NCBI GenBank assembly: GCA_945873625.1
Contig: CAMCDS010000002.1
Span: 85,354-149,353, forward strand
Source: an uncultured Porphyromonadaceae bacterium
Lineage (GTDB): Bacteria > Bacteroidota > Bacteroidia > Bacteroidales > Muribaculaceae
Reading direction: 5' to 3'
Length of the DNA stretch: 64,000 nt
Under the pieces are notes generated by a model. The model made no database searches and was not told the DNA's origin. It saw only the letters and a program-made list of their open reading frames with translations. The translations under genes were made by a program, and so were the position numbers. Of this stretch, positions 46,620 to 56,360 are shown piece by piece (positions within the stretch are counted from its first letter, which is position 1; every line of letters starts with the position of its first letter).

Positions 46620-49073
46620 TCAGTTACCCTTTCTGGGGCCTGACTGCTGCACGTCGGATTCGATGTTGGCGGCAGTGCGCTTCACGTCTGATTTGAGAGA
46701 CCCGAACCGGAACGAGAGCCCGATTCCGACGTGCCACTGCGCGTAATTATAGACTGACACCGACCTCATTCCCGTAGCCTCGGTTACGCTGCGGGAACTG
46801 TGGCGCGGATTAAAGAAATTCTGGGCATAGACGTTGACCGTCAGAGCGTCGTTTCTGAGGAACGAGCGCGAGGCCTGCACGCCATAGTAGTTCCATGCCG
46901 AACCCTCCTGCTGAAGTCCGATCCAGCGCGTGCCTGCACCACCGAACGCCGACAGACGCAGGCGGCAGGGAAGCGTATAGTCGAAGTTGGCGTTGAAGTT
47001 GCCCGACCAGCCGGATCTCGAGGTCTTGAGTTCAGGGGAGTCGGCGCGGTAGTCCTCATAGTTCACCCCGGCATAAAGCGAAAACTGCATGTCGGTGATG
47101 ATGGTCCATGAGAAATAGCCGTTGAGGTTCAGCCACTGGTAGCGGCCGATGTTGGCGTATGTGGAGTAGAACACCCCGTCCTTGATGAAGTCGAATCCTT
47201 CGATAGAGTTTTTGGTGTGGGCGTATGCGATTCCGACGTTACCCGACACTCGTCCGCCATAGTTACTGTAGGTCAGCGACATCTGGTTCGAATGCTGGCT
47301 GTCGAGGTTCGGGTTTCCATAGTCCACACGGTTGGTGGTCATCTCGTTGCGGTAAGGATTGAGCTGCCATATTCCGGGGCGCGATATGCGCATCTGATAG
47401 GCAAGACGCAGGTTGGAAGCCGACGTGAACTTATAGGTTAGCGAGAGGTTGGGCACAAGGTCGTTGAGCACGGATGTGAAGTCGCGGTATCCCTCGGGCC
47501 GAATCTTATAGTCGATTCCGGTGTGGGTATATTCCCATCGGAGTCCGGCTCTGCCCGAGAAGTTTCCGAAGGTGCCGGTGTAGGAGGCATACAGAGCCAC
47601 TATATCCTGAAATTGCGTCATCTTCACGTGTTCGCCGTCGGCAATGGCCATCGACTCGTAGGTCATGCCGTAAAGTGGATACGAGTTGCCCCGGCTCCTC
47701 TGAAGTTCGGCCTTGGCACCGGCTTCGAGCGTATGGTTGCCGCCGAAGGGATTGGTGTAGTCAATCTGAGCGGTGTGGCGCATCGTGGAGTTGTCGCGCA
47801 CGTTAGTGCCCCATATCCACGGCAGCGCGATACCCTCGGCACTGTGGCGGTGCTGCTCCGAGCGGTTGTCGTTGTCGTAGTCGTTGAAGAGATATGAGGC
47901 CACAATGTGGTGGCCCGACTTTCCGAAGTTGCGCTGATACGACAGCTGTCCCGACAGGCCGAGATAGCTTCCGTGGTTGCTCCACTCGCGCACATAGCTC
48001 CAGCGGCGTTCGCCGGCGGCCGCGGTCATGCTGAAGTCGTTGCGCGTGTCTTGCCAGCTGAGGTTCCGGCCGAAGTTGAACGAGAACGTCAGCAGATTGA
48101 GCGTGTCGGGTTCCCATGAGAGATTGAAGCTGGCACCGGTATAGTTCCAGTTGCTGGAGCCGGTCGACTTCTCAGTCTGCGTGCGGTCGGTCTCCGAAAG
48201 AAGGTTCTCGAAAGTCGCCGTGGAATACGTATGGCGTGCGGGATAGACGCGGCTGTCGTTGTAGTTGGCGTTAAGCGAAGCCGTTACGTTTCCTATTTTG
48301 GTACGGCCGTAGCCGCTTATGCCGCTGTTGGAGACATTATGCCAGAGCGAGATGTTGGCCAGATACCCTTCGAGGTTCTGCTTCCCTGCGGTAACGATAT
48401 TGAGTATGCCTCCGGTTCCTTCTGCGTCGTATTTGGCACCCGGCTCCGTAATCACCTCAATCTTCTTTATCGAGGAGGCCGGCATCGACTTCAATATGGT
48501 CTTGGGGTCGCCCGAAAGCATCGGGTCTTCCTTGCCGTTGAGATATATCTTGAAGTTTGACTGTCCCTTAACCTTGATGTTCTCCTGCGCGTCGACCGAC
48601 ACCATCGGCACCTTTCTCAACATCTCGAGCGTTGAGCTTGTGGTGCGCGAGGGGTCTTCCTCCGCATTGTAGGTGAGCGTGGCTCCGTCGCTTTCGATGA
48701 GTTTCCGCTGCCCGGTAACCACTACTTCGCCGAGCGTCTCGCTGTCGGCGGCGAGAGCGATGCGCCCGAGGTCTACAGAAGGAGACTTGGCAGTGAGCGT
48801 AAAGCGGCGTGAGGCCGGCTTCATGCCTACGTACTCCGTTTTGAGCAGATAGTGGCCGGGAGCGGAAAGGGTGTGGCGAAAACTGCCGTCCATGTCGGCT
48901 GCGTCGGCCGCCACAGCTTTTATAGAGTCAGGAAGAAGATAGATTCTGTAGGTCGCACCCGGACAAGGCTCGTCGCCGGCGCCCTCCACGATGCGTCCGC
49001 CTACCGAATAGCCGGCGGCAGAGGCCGACAGAGCTGTCAGCAATGCAAGGGCGATGTTAAGGATAGTTTTCAT
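46620..49073 (-). CDS. TonB-receptor-like outer-membrane barrel (first of tandem pair)
   Basis: 817 residues. Signal peptide (MKTILNIALALLTALSASAA), an N-terminal carboxypeptidase-regulatory-like beta-sandwich (residues ~24-100), a plug-like region (GEVVVTGQRKLIESD ... NGKEDPMLSGDPKTILKSMP, GAKYDAEGTGGILNIVT), then a large barrel (OMP_b-brl_3 type). The plug segment is very similar to the neighbour at 49141, implying duplication. Ligand unknown. The ATG at 49073 starts the signal peptide. Confidence 0.88.
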   Translation of the reverse strand: MKTILNIALALLTALSASAAGYSVGGRIVEGAGDEPCPGATYRIYLLPDSIKAVAADAADMDGSFRHTLSAPGHYLLKTEYVGMKPASRRFTLTAKSPSVDLGRIALAADSETLGEVVVTGQRKLIESDGATLTYNAEEDPSRTTSSTLEMLRKVPMVSVDAQENIKVKGQSNFKIYLNGKEDPMLSGDPKTILKSMPASSIKKIEVITEPGAKYDAEGTGGILNIVTAGKQNLEGYLANISLWHNVSNSGISGYGRTKIGNVTASLNANYNDSRVYPARHTYSTATFENLLSETDRTQTEKSTGSSNWNYTGASFNLSWEPDTLNLLTFSFNFGRNLSWQDTRNDFSMTAAAGERRWSYVREWSNHGSYLGLSGQLSYQRNFGKSGHHIVASYLFNDYDNDNRSEQHRHSAEGIALPWIWGTNVRDNSTMRHTAQIDYTNPFGGNHTLEAGAKAELQRSRGNSYPLYGMTYESMAIADGEHVKMTQFQDIVALYASYTGTFGNFSGRAGLRWEYTHTGIDYKIRPEGYRDFTSVLNDLVPNLSLTYKFTSASNLRLAYQMRISRPGIWQLNPYRNEMTTNRVDYGNPNLDSQHSNQMSLTYSNYGGRVSGNVGIAYAHTKNSIEGFDFIKDGVFYSTYANIGRYQWLNLNGYFSWTIITDMQFSLYAGVNYEDYRADSPELKTSRSGWSGNFNANFDYTLPCRLRLSAFGGAGTRWIGLQQEGSAWNYYGVQASRSFLRNDALTVNVYAQNFFNPRHSSRSVTEATGMRSVSVYNYAQWHVGIGLSFRFGSLKSDVKRTAANIESDVQQSGPRKGN

Positions 49074-49140
49074 TATCAGTAAATGTTTATCTATCACATA
49101 GACGAACTTGTCCGGGTTTTGTTACAGTCTCGGTTTTAAA

Positions 49141-51399
49141 TCAGAGTATTCCTCCGTTGTTTCCTCCGCCCGACGAAGAGCGGTCGTCGGTCTGCACGTC
49201 GGCGTCGGTGCGCCTCACGTTGCTGCGCAGATTGCCGAAATACCAGGATATTGAGAAAGATACGCTCCAGCAACGCGACGTGTAGCGGCTGTAGTTTCTC
49301 ATCGCTTCGCTCCACGACTCTCTCTTGAAGGTGCGGTTTTTCTGGAAGAAATTGTTTGCGCCGAGTGTCAGCGAGAGGGCATCGTTTTTCAGGAATGTAC
49401 GTGTCAGCGACATTCCGTAGTAGTACCATCCGTCGCGCGTGGAGGTCAGCGAGATTCGTCCCCAGTCCTTGCCGCCGTATGCACCGAGACGCAGACGCCA
49501 GGGCATCGTGTAGTCGAACGACGCACCGAAGTTGCCTGTCCATCCGCTGGCCTTCAGTTTTTCGGGCGAGCCGGGGCGCGTTCCGAAGAGCGGATTGGGC
49601 GCGTCGAGGTTCAGATACTCCACGCGTCCGTTGAGGGTGAAGCGCATGCGCGGCGTGATGTTATAGTTGAGGAAACCCGAGAGGGTTGTGCTCTGGCTTT
49701 TGCCGAGGTTTGCCTCTGTCTCGTAAATGATTCCGTCGTCCACGTATGTGTAGCGGCTTATGGCGTTGTTGATCTGTGCGTATTCAAGACTGATGTTGCC
49801 GCCGATGAGCCGGGTGAAGTTTGAGTAGGTGAGCGTTATCTTATTGCTCCTCTCGCTTCCCAGGTCGGGATTGCCGGTCATCACCAGGTATTCGGAATAT
49901 TTCACCTGAAAGGGGTTCACCTGATTTAGCGTCGGACGTGATATACGCATCTGATATGCCAGACGCAGGCTGTGGGCCGGCGAGAAGGAATAGCTCACGG
50001 CGGCGTTGGGCACCACGTCGTTGAGGCGGGTGGTGAAGTCGGGCGTGTCTCCCGCACGGAAGTCCATACCCATGCGGGTATGCTCGTATCTGACGCCGGC
50101 TTTCACTCCGTAGGGGCCATAGCTGCCGGTATAAGACGCGTAGGCGGCGGCGATGTCCTGAAACTGCTCTACGTCTGTTCTCACGCTGGCCGTCATGTCG
50201 TCAGGACGGTCTCCGGTCATGTCGTGTCCGAGCGCATAGTTGCGACGGAACACACCTTTGAGACCGGCCTCGACGAGGTGTTTCTCTCCGCCGAGGGGAA
50301 GGGCATAGTCAATCTGCGCTGTGTGTTCGTTTGAGCTGTTGTCGCTCAGGAGGTCGCTCCATTCGGGCATGGTGTAGCCGCTCATTTCGACGAACCGGCG
50401 CGTTAAGTTCAGTTTTTGGGTGCTTCTGTTGTAAAGATAAGAGGCTATGAGGTGATGCCCCTGCGGACCGAAAGTATGCTGATAGGAGGCTCCGGTCCTC
50501 AGACCGAGAGTATTCATATAGCCTCCGTCGCCTATCCTGTGGTATCCGCGGATGAAGCTCCCCTCTCTATCGAAGAGAGCGGATGTCTCGTCGAATTTCT
50601 TGATTCCGGCGTGCATCGAGTTGAACGAGAAATTGACCGTAAACAGATTCAGCGTGTCCGGTTCCCACGAAAGGTCGAGTCCTCCGCCGAAATAGTTGAA
50701 GGCGAACTTCTGGAGCGTGGTCGACTCAAGGCGGTAGTCGGTGGGATTATCGAGATATAGAGTCGTGTTGCTGTTATACTGCTCCTGCGGATGGATATGG
50801 TTGTCGGCAAACTCGAAGTGGGCGCTGGCCATGAGGTCGCCCCGGCGCATGCGTCCCGAGAGGCCGGCCTGCACGCTCTCGCTCGACAGCGATGCCTGCA
50901 CTCCCCCGGCATACCCTTCGTTGCGCTGTTTGCGCACTGTAACGAAATTCAGTATTCCCGCCGTTCCCTCGGCGTCGTATTTTGCTCCGGGCTCATTGAT
51001 GACTTCGATTTTCACCACCGACGATGCGGGCATCGACTTCAATATCTGTCCGGGGTTTGACGAGAACATCGGGTCTTCTTTGCCGTTGACGTAGATTTTG
51101 AAGTTCGACTGCCCGTTGACCTGAATGTTGTCCTGTCCGTCGACAGTTACGGCCGGCACTTTACGCAGCATCTCGAGCAGCGACGACGAGGCCGACGATG
51201 GATCCTCGTCCACATTGTAGCTCACCTTCTCGCCGTTTGACTGCACTACCGGCTTCTTGGCCGAGACCACCACCTCCTCGAGGTTCTCGTATGTGGGAGC
51301 GCTGAGGGTTGAGTCGGGCGTCTCCGGGGCCTTACTCTGGGCGAACATTGCCGCCGGAGCGGCAGCCAGAACAAGAGATGAAAGTAATTTTGTTTTCAT
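49141..51399 (-). CDS. TonB-receptor-like outer-membrane barrel (second of tandem pair)
   Basis: 752 residues. Signal peptide MKTKLLSSLVLAAAPAAMFAQ, a short linker in place of the neighbour's regulatory domain, the plug-like LEEVVVSAKKPVVQSN, GKEDPMFSSNPGQILKSMP and AKYDAEGTAGILNFVTV, then a barrel. Paralogous to the gene at 46620. It is the first gene of the operon and has the promoter at 51535. Substrate unknown; the operon is likely expressed under a specific cue through PadR. Confidence 0.88.
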   Translation of the reverse strand: MKTKLLSSLVLAAAPAAMFAQSKAPETPDSTLSAPTYENLEEVVVSAKKPVVQSNGEKVSYNVDEDPSSASSSLLEMLRKVPAVTVDGQDNIQVNGQSNFKIYVNGKEDPMFSSNPGQILKSMPASSVVKIEVINEPGAKYDAEGTAGILNFVTVRKQRNEGYAGGVQASLSSESVQAGLSGRMRRGDLMASAHFEFADNHIHPQEQYNSNTTLYLDNPTDYRLESTTLQKFAFNYFGGGLDLSWEPDTLNLFTVNFSFNSMHAGIKKFDETSALFDREGSFIRGYHRIGDGGYMNTLGLRTGASYQHTFGPQGHHLIASYLYNRSTQKLNLTRRFVEMSGYTMPEWSDLLSDNSSNEHTAQIDYALPLGGEKHLVEAGLKGVFRRNYALGHDMTGDRPDDMTASVRTDVEQFQDIAAAYASYTGSYGPYGVKAGVRYEHTRMGMDFRAGDTPDFTTRLNDVVPNAAVSYSFSPAHSLRLAYQMRISRPTLNQVNPFQVKYSEYLVMTGNPDLGSERSNKITLTYSNFTRLIGGNISLEYAQINNAISRYTYVDDGIIYETEANLGKSQSTTLSGFLNYNITPRMRFTLNGRVEYLNLDAPNPLFGTRPGSPEKLKASGWTGNFGASFDYTMPWRLRLGAYGGKDWGRISLTSTRDGWYYYGMSLTRTFLKNDALSLTLGANNFFQKNRTFKRESWSEAMRNYSRYTSRCWSVSFSISWYFGNLRSNVRRTDADVQTDDRSSSGGGNNGGIL

Positions 51400-51534
51400 A
51401 ATGTTTTGAGTGGCGTTGAATGTTTTTCAGACTCAGCAATGAGTCGCTATAAAGAATGTTTTTTCGTTTTGTTTTGGCGGTAAGCTGCGGCTTCGGGTCT
51501 CTCTGTCGGTCGGCCTTGGCTTTCAACCACGGTG

Positions 51535-51566
51535 CAAAGTTAGTAATTAATTTAGTACTATGCAAT
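51535..51566 (-). promoter_or_regulatory. promoter of the receptor-PadR-PspC operon
   Basis: TAACTTTG on the minus strand (51535-51542) with ATTG (3 of 4 of the -33 TTTG; 51563-51566) 20 nt upstream. Confidence 0.6.
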
Positions 51567-51593
51567 ACTTACTACTGATTTATCACAAGTACT
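51554..51593. promoter_or_regulatory. candidate PadR operator
   Basis: AGTACT palindromes at 51554-51559 and 51588-51593 flank further TACT half-sites (51566-51569, 51570-51573, 51573-51576). They overlap and lie just upstream of the promoter at 51535-51566. TACT/AGTA half-sites are typical for PadR-family repressors. Function inferred. Confidence 0.4.
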
Positions 51594-51615
51594 TAGCTGT
51601 ATACACGGCAATAAT

Positions 51616-51646
51616 TATCCCCTAACACGTTAAGTGCCAGGGGATA
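51616..51646 (-). terminator. terminator-like hairpin after the small OMP gene
   Basis: TATCCCCT (51616-51623) pairs with AGGGGATA (51639-51646), 15-nt loop, 47 nt beyond the stop at 51694 on the minus strand. Confidence 0.5.
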
Positions 51647-51693
51647 TGATAAATTAATAAATTTTTGTCTTCGGATGTATTTTTTGTCGCCCG

Positions 51694-52185
51694 TCAGAAC
51701 ACATAGCCCAGACCGACGGTGAAGAAGCCTCCTCCAGTGTCATTCATCAGCGAATACTTGCCTTGAACCGACAGCTTGAGATTCTGCGTGAAATAAAGGT
51801 CGAAGCCGCCGCCGAAATCGAAGCCACCGCGGCTGTCAGACGATTTGTCGGACGAATAGCTCCAGTTGTTGAACGTTACTCCCGCAAGGGGATAGAGCTT
51901 GAATGCCTTGGCCACACGGAAAGGGAAGTGCATGTCGATGCTTGCTTCGAAGCCGGCCTTGCCGTTGTTCTGCACGATGTAGCCTATCTCGGGCGCAATC
52001 CTCACATGTTCGGCAAAAGAATACTGAAAGTAGACATCGACCATACCGCTGCGGTTGAATGTGGCATAGCCTCCCGCCACGCCGAGAACCTTTTCGCCAC
52101 GCTGGGCATTGGAAGTAAAGCCGCACACCGCAATAAGCAGTGCGGCGAAAAGTGCCGTTGTACGGGTAAGTATATGCTTTCTCAT
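51694..52185 (-). CDS. small outer-membrane beta-barrel (porin-family) protein
   Basis: 163 residues. Signal peptide MRKHILTRTTALFAALLIAVCGFTSNA, then an eight-strand-like barrel with alternating hydrophobics and glycine/tyrosine turns (VDVYFQYSFAEHVRIAPEIGYIV, FTVGLGYVF). Resembles the opacity/porin-family OmpA-like barrels common in Bacteroidetes. Function unknown. Divergent from nadE. Confidence 0.82.
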   Translation of the reverse strand: MRKHILTRTTALFAALLIAVCGFTSNAQRGEKVLGVAGGYATFNRSGMVDVYFQYSFAEHVRIAPEIGYIVQNNGKAGFEASIDMHFPFRVAKAFKLYPLAGVTFNNWSYSSDKSSDSRGGFDFGGGFDLYFTQNLKLSVQGKYSLMNDTGGGFFTVGLGYVF

Positions 52186-52282
52186 ATTTAATTTAGGTGT
52201 GGATATGTTGGCCGGGACTACCGGTTCACTTCCTATAACGAAATATATCTTAGAAACATTTAATCTTAATAAAAGTTTTTGT

Positions 52283-52290
52283 TAATTTTG
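52283..52290 (+). promoter_or_regulatory. -7 element for nadE
   Basis: TAATTTTG matches TAnnTTTG, 22 nt before the nadE ATG; the -33 match is weak. Confidence 0.5.
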
Positions 52291-52312
52291 TAATCTAAAA
52301 CCTCTGACTAAA

Positions 52313-54268
52313 ATGACTGAATCGCTATATCTGAGAGTGACGGCGGCGTCCGGACCCGTGAAAGTGGCCGATGTAGAGCATAATCTCCGGATTCTAAAAG
52401 ATATAATCGAAAGATGCTCCGAGAGGGGTGTCAACGTGGCGGTAACGCCTGAACTTTCGCTTACGGCCTATACCTGCGCCGATCTCTTCCGTATGCCCGC
52501 ACTCCTCGACCGCGCGGAGAGGGGGTGCGTGGAGCTTGCCGAGGCCACAGCCTCCACCGGACTGACAATCGCCTTCGGCGCGCCGCTCCGTTGTGCCGGC
52601 CGGCTCTTCAACTGCGCCGTAATAGCTTCCGACGGCCGGATACGGGGAGTAGTGCCTAAGACGTTCCTCCCCGACTACAATGAGTTTTACGAACGCCGCT
52701 GGTTTGCATCGGCCGACGAGACGCCCGCCGGATGCGACTCAATAGCTATATGCGGAGAAAGCTACCCTTTCGGCACCGACATTCTGTTTAATATAGGAGG
52801 TGTGCTGACTGCGGTCGAGATATGTGAAGACCTCTGGGTGCCGGTATCGCCCGGATGCCGCGCCTCGCAGGCTGGCGCCACGGTTACGCTCAATCTGTCG
52901 GCGAGTCCGGAGCTGATTGGCAAGAACGATTACGTCATGCAGCTCGTGAAGGGGCAGAGCGCCAGATGCAGGTGTGTCTATGCCTACGCTTCGGCAGGCA
53001 CCGGCGAATCTTCAACCGATCTCGTGTTCTCCGGGCAGCACGTGATAGCCGAAGACGGCTCTATTCTCGACGGCGGCCGACCCTTCCTCGAAAGGATAGA
53101 AAGCCACGGCTCGATAGGAATCGCTGTAGCCGATGCCGACATCGAGAAGCTCACCGACGACCGCCGCTATATGCAGACATTCGCTCAGGGCTCGGAGGAC
53201 ATCACGCCTTACCGCGTGGCCGACTGCGGACCCACACGCCTGCACGATGTGGCCGGGGAGCTGCTGAGATACGTCGACCCCTCCCCCTTCGTGCCTTCCG
53301 ACCAGGGAAGGCTCAACTCGCGATGCGACGACATCTTCGCCATCCAGGCGGCGGGACTCGTGAAGCGACTTGAAGCCACCGGATGCAAAAGCCTGACGGT
53401 AGGCATCTCCGGCGGTCTCGACTCGACGCTTGCCCTTCTCGTGGCCGTCAAGGCTTTCGACATACTCGGTCTTGACCGGAAGGGGATACACGGCATCACT
53501 ATGCCCGGATTCGGAACTACGGGACGCACACACTCCAACGCCGTCGAAATAATGACGCTTCTCGGAGTGTCGATAAAGGAGATTCCTATCGGAGAGGCTG
53601 TCAACCTACACTTCCGCGACATAGGCCACGACCCGGAAATCAAAGATACCACCTACGAGAACTGCCAGGCACGCGAACGCACCCAGATTCTGATGGACTA
53701 TGCCAACCGTACCGGCGGAATGGTACTCGGCACCGGCGACCTGTCGGAGCTGGCTCTCGGCTGGTGTACCTATAACGCCGACCAGATGTCGATGTATGGC
53801 GTCAACGCCTCGGTGCCCAAGAGCCTGGTGAAATATCTCGTAACCCGCTATGCCCGCGAGTGCGGCGACGAAGCCCTGAGCCACGCACTCCTCGACATAG
53901 CCGCCACGCCTATCAGCCCCGAGCTGCTCCCGAGCGACGAAAACGGAGAGATAGCACAGAAGACCGAAGACCTCGTGGGCCCCTACGAGCTTCACGACTT
54001 CTTCATCTACCATACCCTGCGTTCGGCCTTCCCTCCGCGCAAAATCTTCTTCCTCGCCCTCAAAGCCTTCGGGGGCAAATACGACCGTGCGACCGTAAAA
54101 CACTGGCTCTCGACCTTCTACCGGCGCTTCTTCAACCAGCAGTTCAAGCGCTCGTGCATGCCCGACGGGCCAAAGGTCGGAAGCGTCTGCCTCTCGCCCC
54201 GAGGCGACTGGCGCATGCCTTCCGACGCATCGTCGCGCCTCTGGCTCGATGAGGTTTCGCAATTATAA
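52313..54268 (+). CDS. nadE: glutamine-dependent NAD+ synthetase
   Basis: 651 residues, two domains. The N-terminal nitrilase-type glutaminase has the triad E47, K116 ([15 protein letters not shown]) and C171 (VEICEDLW). The C-terminal synthetase has the ATP pyrophosphatase loop [10 protein letters not shown] and [15 protein letters not shown]. It amidates deamido-NAD+ to NAD+ using ammonia channelled from glutamine. Full length for this class. First of a plus-strand run through the men operon. Confidence 0.95.
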   Translation: MTESLYLRVTAASGPVKVADVEHNLRILKDIIERCSERGVNVAVTPELSLTAYTCADLFRMPALLDRAERGCVELAEATASTGLTIAFGAPLRCAGRLFNCAVIASDGRIRGVVPKTFLPDYNEFYERRWFASADETPAGCDSIAICGESYPFGTDILFNIGGVLTAVEICEDLWVPVSPGCRASQAGATVTLNLSASPELIGKNDYVMQLVKGQSARCRCVYAYASAGTGESSTDLVFSGQHVIAEDGSILDGGRPFLERIESHGSIGIAVADADIEKLTDDRRYMQTFAQGSEDITPYRVADCGPTRLHDVAGELLRYVDPSPFVPSDQGRLNSRCDDIFAIQAAGLVKRLEATGCKSLTVGISGGLDSTLALLVAVKAFDILGLDRKGIHGITMPGFGTTGRTHSNAVEIMTLLGVSIKEIPIGEAVNLHFRDIGHDPEIKDTTYENCQARERTQILMDYANRTGGMVLGTGDLSELALGWCTYNADQMSMYGVNASVPKSLVKYLVTRYARECGDEALSHALLDIAATPISPELLPSDENGEIAQKTEDLVGPYELHDFFIYHTLRSAFPPRKIFFLALKAFGGKYDRATVKHWLSTFYRRFFNQQFKRSCMPDGPKVGSVCLSPRGDWRMPSDASSRLWLDEVSQL

Positions 54269-54300
54269 TTTGGCCATTCGGGATTTTTTCACTAATTTTG
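54269..54300 (+). promoter_or_regulatory. promoter ahead of the Sua5/YrdC gene
   Basis: TTTG (54269-54272), 20 nt, TAATTTTG (54293-54300): exact consensus. It begins at the nadE stop, so the YrdC gene has its own start even though the genes are adjacent. Confidence 0.7.
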
Positions 54301-54315
54301 AAATAATTTCGCCAA

Positions 54316-54909
54316 ATGGAAAAAGATGCTTCTACCGAAGGTATTTCCTTCGCCGACGACATAAACAAGGCTCTCGCCGTCTTAAAAAACGGCGGGATAA
54401 TCCTTTACCCTACCGATACGGTGTGGGGCATCGGGTGCGACGCCTCATGCTCGGAAGCCGTGCGACGCATTTTCGACCTCAAGCGCCGGGCCGACAGCAA
54501 GTCGATGCTCTCGCTTGTAGACTCGGAGGCCATGCTCGACCGAACGGTCAGAGACATACCCGAAGTGGCATGGCAGCTCATTGAGGCGGCCGTAGACCCG
54601 CTCACCATAGTCTACGACCATCCCGTAGGTCTCGCGCCTGAACTGTTAGCACCCGACGGGTCGGCGGGAATAAGGATTACGTCGGGCCGCGTGGCCCGCG
54701 AGCTGTGCCGACGACTCCGACGCCCCATAGTATCAACTTCGGCCAACATCAGCGGCGAAAAGGCTGCCACCGACTTCGCCTCAATCTCAAAAGAGATAAC
54801 CGACGGCGTAGACTATGCCATAGCTCACGACAGGGAATGCGGGGCCGACGCCCGCCCCTCGGCCGTGATAAAACTCGGCGACGGCGGACTCGTGAAGATT
54901 CTCAGATAG
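54316..54909 (+). CDS. L-threonylcarbamoyladenylate synthase (Sua5/YciO/YrdC)
   Basis: 197 residues. YrdC-fold motifs: GGIILYPTDTVWGIGCDA, KRRADSKSMLSLVD, DPLTIVYDHP, GIRITSGRVARELCRRL and PIVSTSANISGEKA. It makes threonylcarbamoyl-AMP for the t6A modification of tRNAs reading ANN codons. Length fits the short TsaC/YrdC-type form without the Sua5 C-terminal domain. Confidence 0.92.
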   Translation: MEKDASTEGISFADDINKALAVLKNGGIILYPTDTVWGIGCDASCSEAVRRIFDLKRRADSKSMLSLVDSEAMLDRTVRDIPEVAWQLIEAAVDPLTIVYDHPVGLAPELLAPDGSAGIRITSGRVARELCRRLRRPIVSTSANISGEKAATDFASISKEITDGVDYAIAHDRECGADARPSAVIKLGDGGLVKILR

Positions 54910-54919
54910 CCCTTCAGGA

Positions 54920-56332
54920 ATGATAAGCGAGAAGATGCAGAGACTGAAATATGTGGCCACCGACCTCATTACGGGCGGGGCGGCATTCTTTCTGTTCAAC
55001 GGCTATCGCTTCTCCATATTCGGCGAGAGGGTCGGACATACATTCGCCGACTTTGTCGGAATGCCCAAGCTCCTTGCCGAGCAGATAATAATCCCCCTTG
55101 TGCTGCTCTGCATCTACTGGCTTTCGGGGTATTACAACCACCCTTTCAAGAAGTCGAGGCTGCAGGAGTTCATGACCACCATCTTCTCGTCGGTCTTCGC
55201 CACGCTCCTCATCTTCCTGGCGCTGCTCACCAACGACCTGACGCTGATAGTGAGCACCAACTATCTGATGCTCGTAACCCTCTTCGGCATACTCTTTTCG
55301 CTGACCTACGCGGGCCGACTGCTCGTTACCTCGCTTACGCTGAGAAGCATGAGGCGCCACCGCTGGCGCGAGTCGGCCGTGATAGTAGGAGCCTCGGCCG
55401 AAGGCAGGGAGATGGCCGCGCGACTGAGCGGAACCGACAAGTTTCCCAACTACGCCATCGTGGCCTTCGCGCGTATTCCCGGAGAGAAGGATGCTCCCGA
55501 CCTGCAGGCTCCCGTAGTAGAGCTCGACGCTCTCGCATCGCTGATTGCCGACAAAAACGTGAAACAGATCTTCATCGCGCCCGAGAAGATGGACGACCGG
55601 CTCGTGCTCTCGATGGTAAACCGACTGTTTCCCCTCGGGACCACCATACGCATAGCTCCCGACACTCTCGACTATGTAACGTCGTCGATTCATCTTCAGG
55701 ACATCTACGCCGAACCGTTTGTCGACCTCACGAGTCCCAAGGTGAGCGAGGCGAGCAAAAACATCAAGCGGCTCATCGACGTAGTGTTCTCGCTCATAGC
55801 CCTCGCCGTCCTTGCCATCCCCATGGCGTGGATAGCAGTGTCGGTGAAACGCGGTTCCAAAGGCCCCGTGCTCTACCGGCAGCAGCGCATAGGATACAGG
55901 CAAAAGCCGTTCAACATACTCAAATTCCGGACTATGCGCATCGATGCCGAAGCAGCGGGTCCGCAGCTCACGTCCGACTCCGACTCAAGAGTCACACCTG
56001 TCGGACGGACGCTGCGCAAATACCGGCTCGACGAGCTGCCGCAGTTCTGGAACGTGTTGCGCGGCGACATGTCGATAGTAGGTCCCCGTCCCGAACGTGC
56101 CTTCTTTATCAGGCAGATAGTAGACAAGGCGCCCTACTACACTCTCGTGCACCAGGTGCGCCCCGGCATCACCTCATGGGGAATGGTGAAGTACGGCTAT
56201 GCCTCGTCGGTCGACGAGATGGTGGCCCGCACACGCTACGACCTCATCTATCTCTCCAACATGTCGATAGCCGTGGATTTCAAAATCATGATATATACCG
56301 TGAAGACGGTCGTTACCGGTCAAGGGAAATGA
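54920..56332 (+). CDS. second polyprenyl glycosylphosphotransferase
   Basis: 470 residues. N-terminal membrane helices, a Rossmann-like middle (SAVIVGASAEGREMAARL), then another helix and the bacterial sugar transferase catalytic domain: GPVLYRQQRIGYRQKPFNIL, KFRTMRIDAEA, YRLDELPQFWNVLRGDMS, IVGPRPERAFF. It transfers a sugar-1-phosphate to undecaprenyl phosphate. Distantly related to the enzyme at 13829; the sugar is unknown. No capsule genes nearby. 10 nt after the YrdC gene. Confidence 0.9.
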   Translation: MISEKMQRLKYVATDLITGGAAFFLFNGYRFSIFGERVGHTFADFVGMPKLLAEQIIIPLVLLCIYWLSGYYNHPFKKSRLQEFMTTIFSSVFATLLIFLALLTNDLTLIVSTNYLMLVTLFGILFSLTYAGRLLVTSLTLRSMRRHRWRESAVIVGASAEGREMAARLSGTDKFPNYAIVAFARIPGEKDAPDLQAPVVELDALASLIADKNVKQIFIAPEKMDDRLVLSMVNRLFPLGTTIRIAPDTLDYVTSSIHLQDIYAEPFVDLTSPKVSEASKNIKRLIDVVFSLIALAVLAIPMAWIAVSVKRGSKGPVLYRQQRIGYRQKPFNILKFRTMRIDAEAAGPQLTSDSDSRVTPVGRTLRKYRLDELPQFWNVLRGDMSIVGPRPERAFFIRQIVDKAPYYTLVHQVRPGITSWGMVKYGYASSVDEMVARTRYDLIYLSNMSIAVDFKIMIYTVKTVVTGQGK

Positions 56333-56360
56333 ACGCGTCAGAGACAGACAAACAATATCA

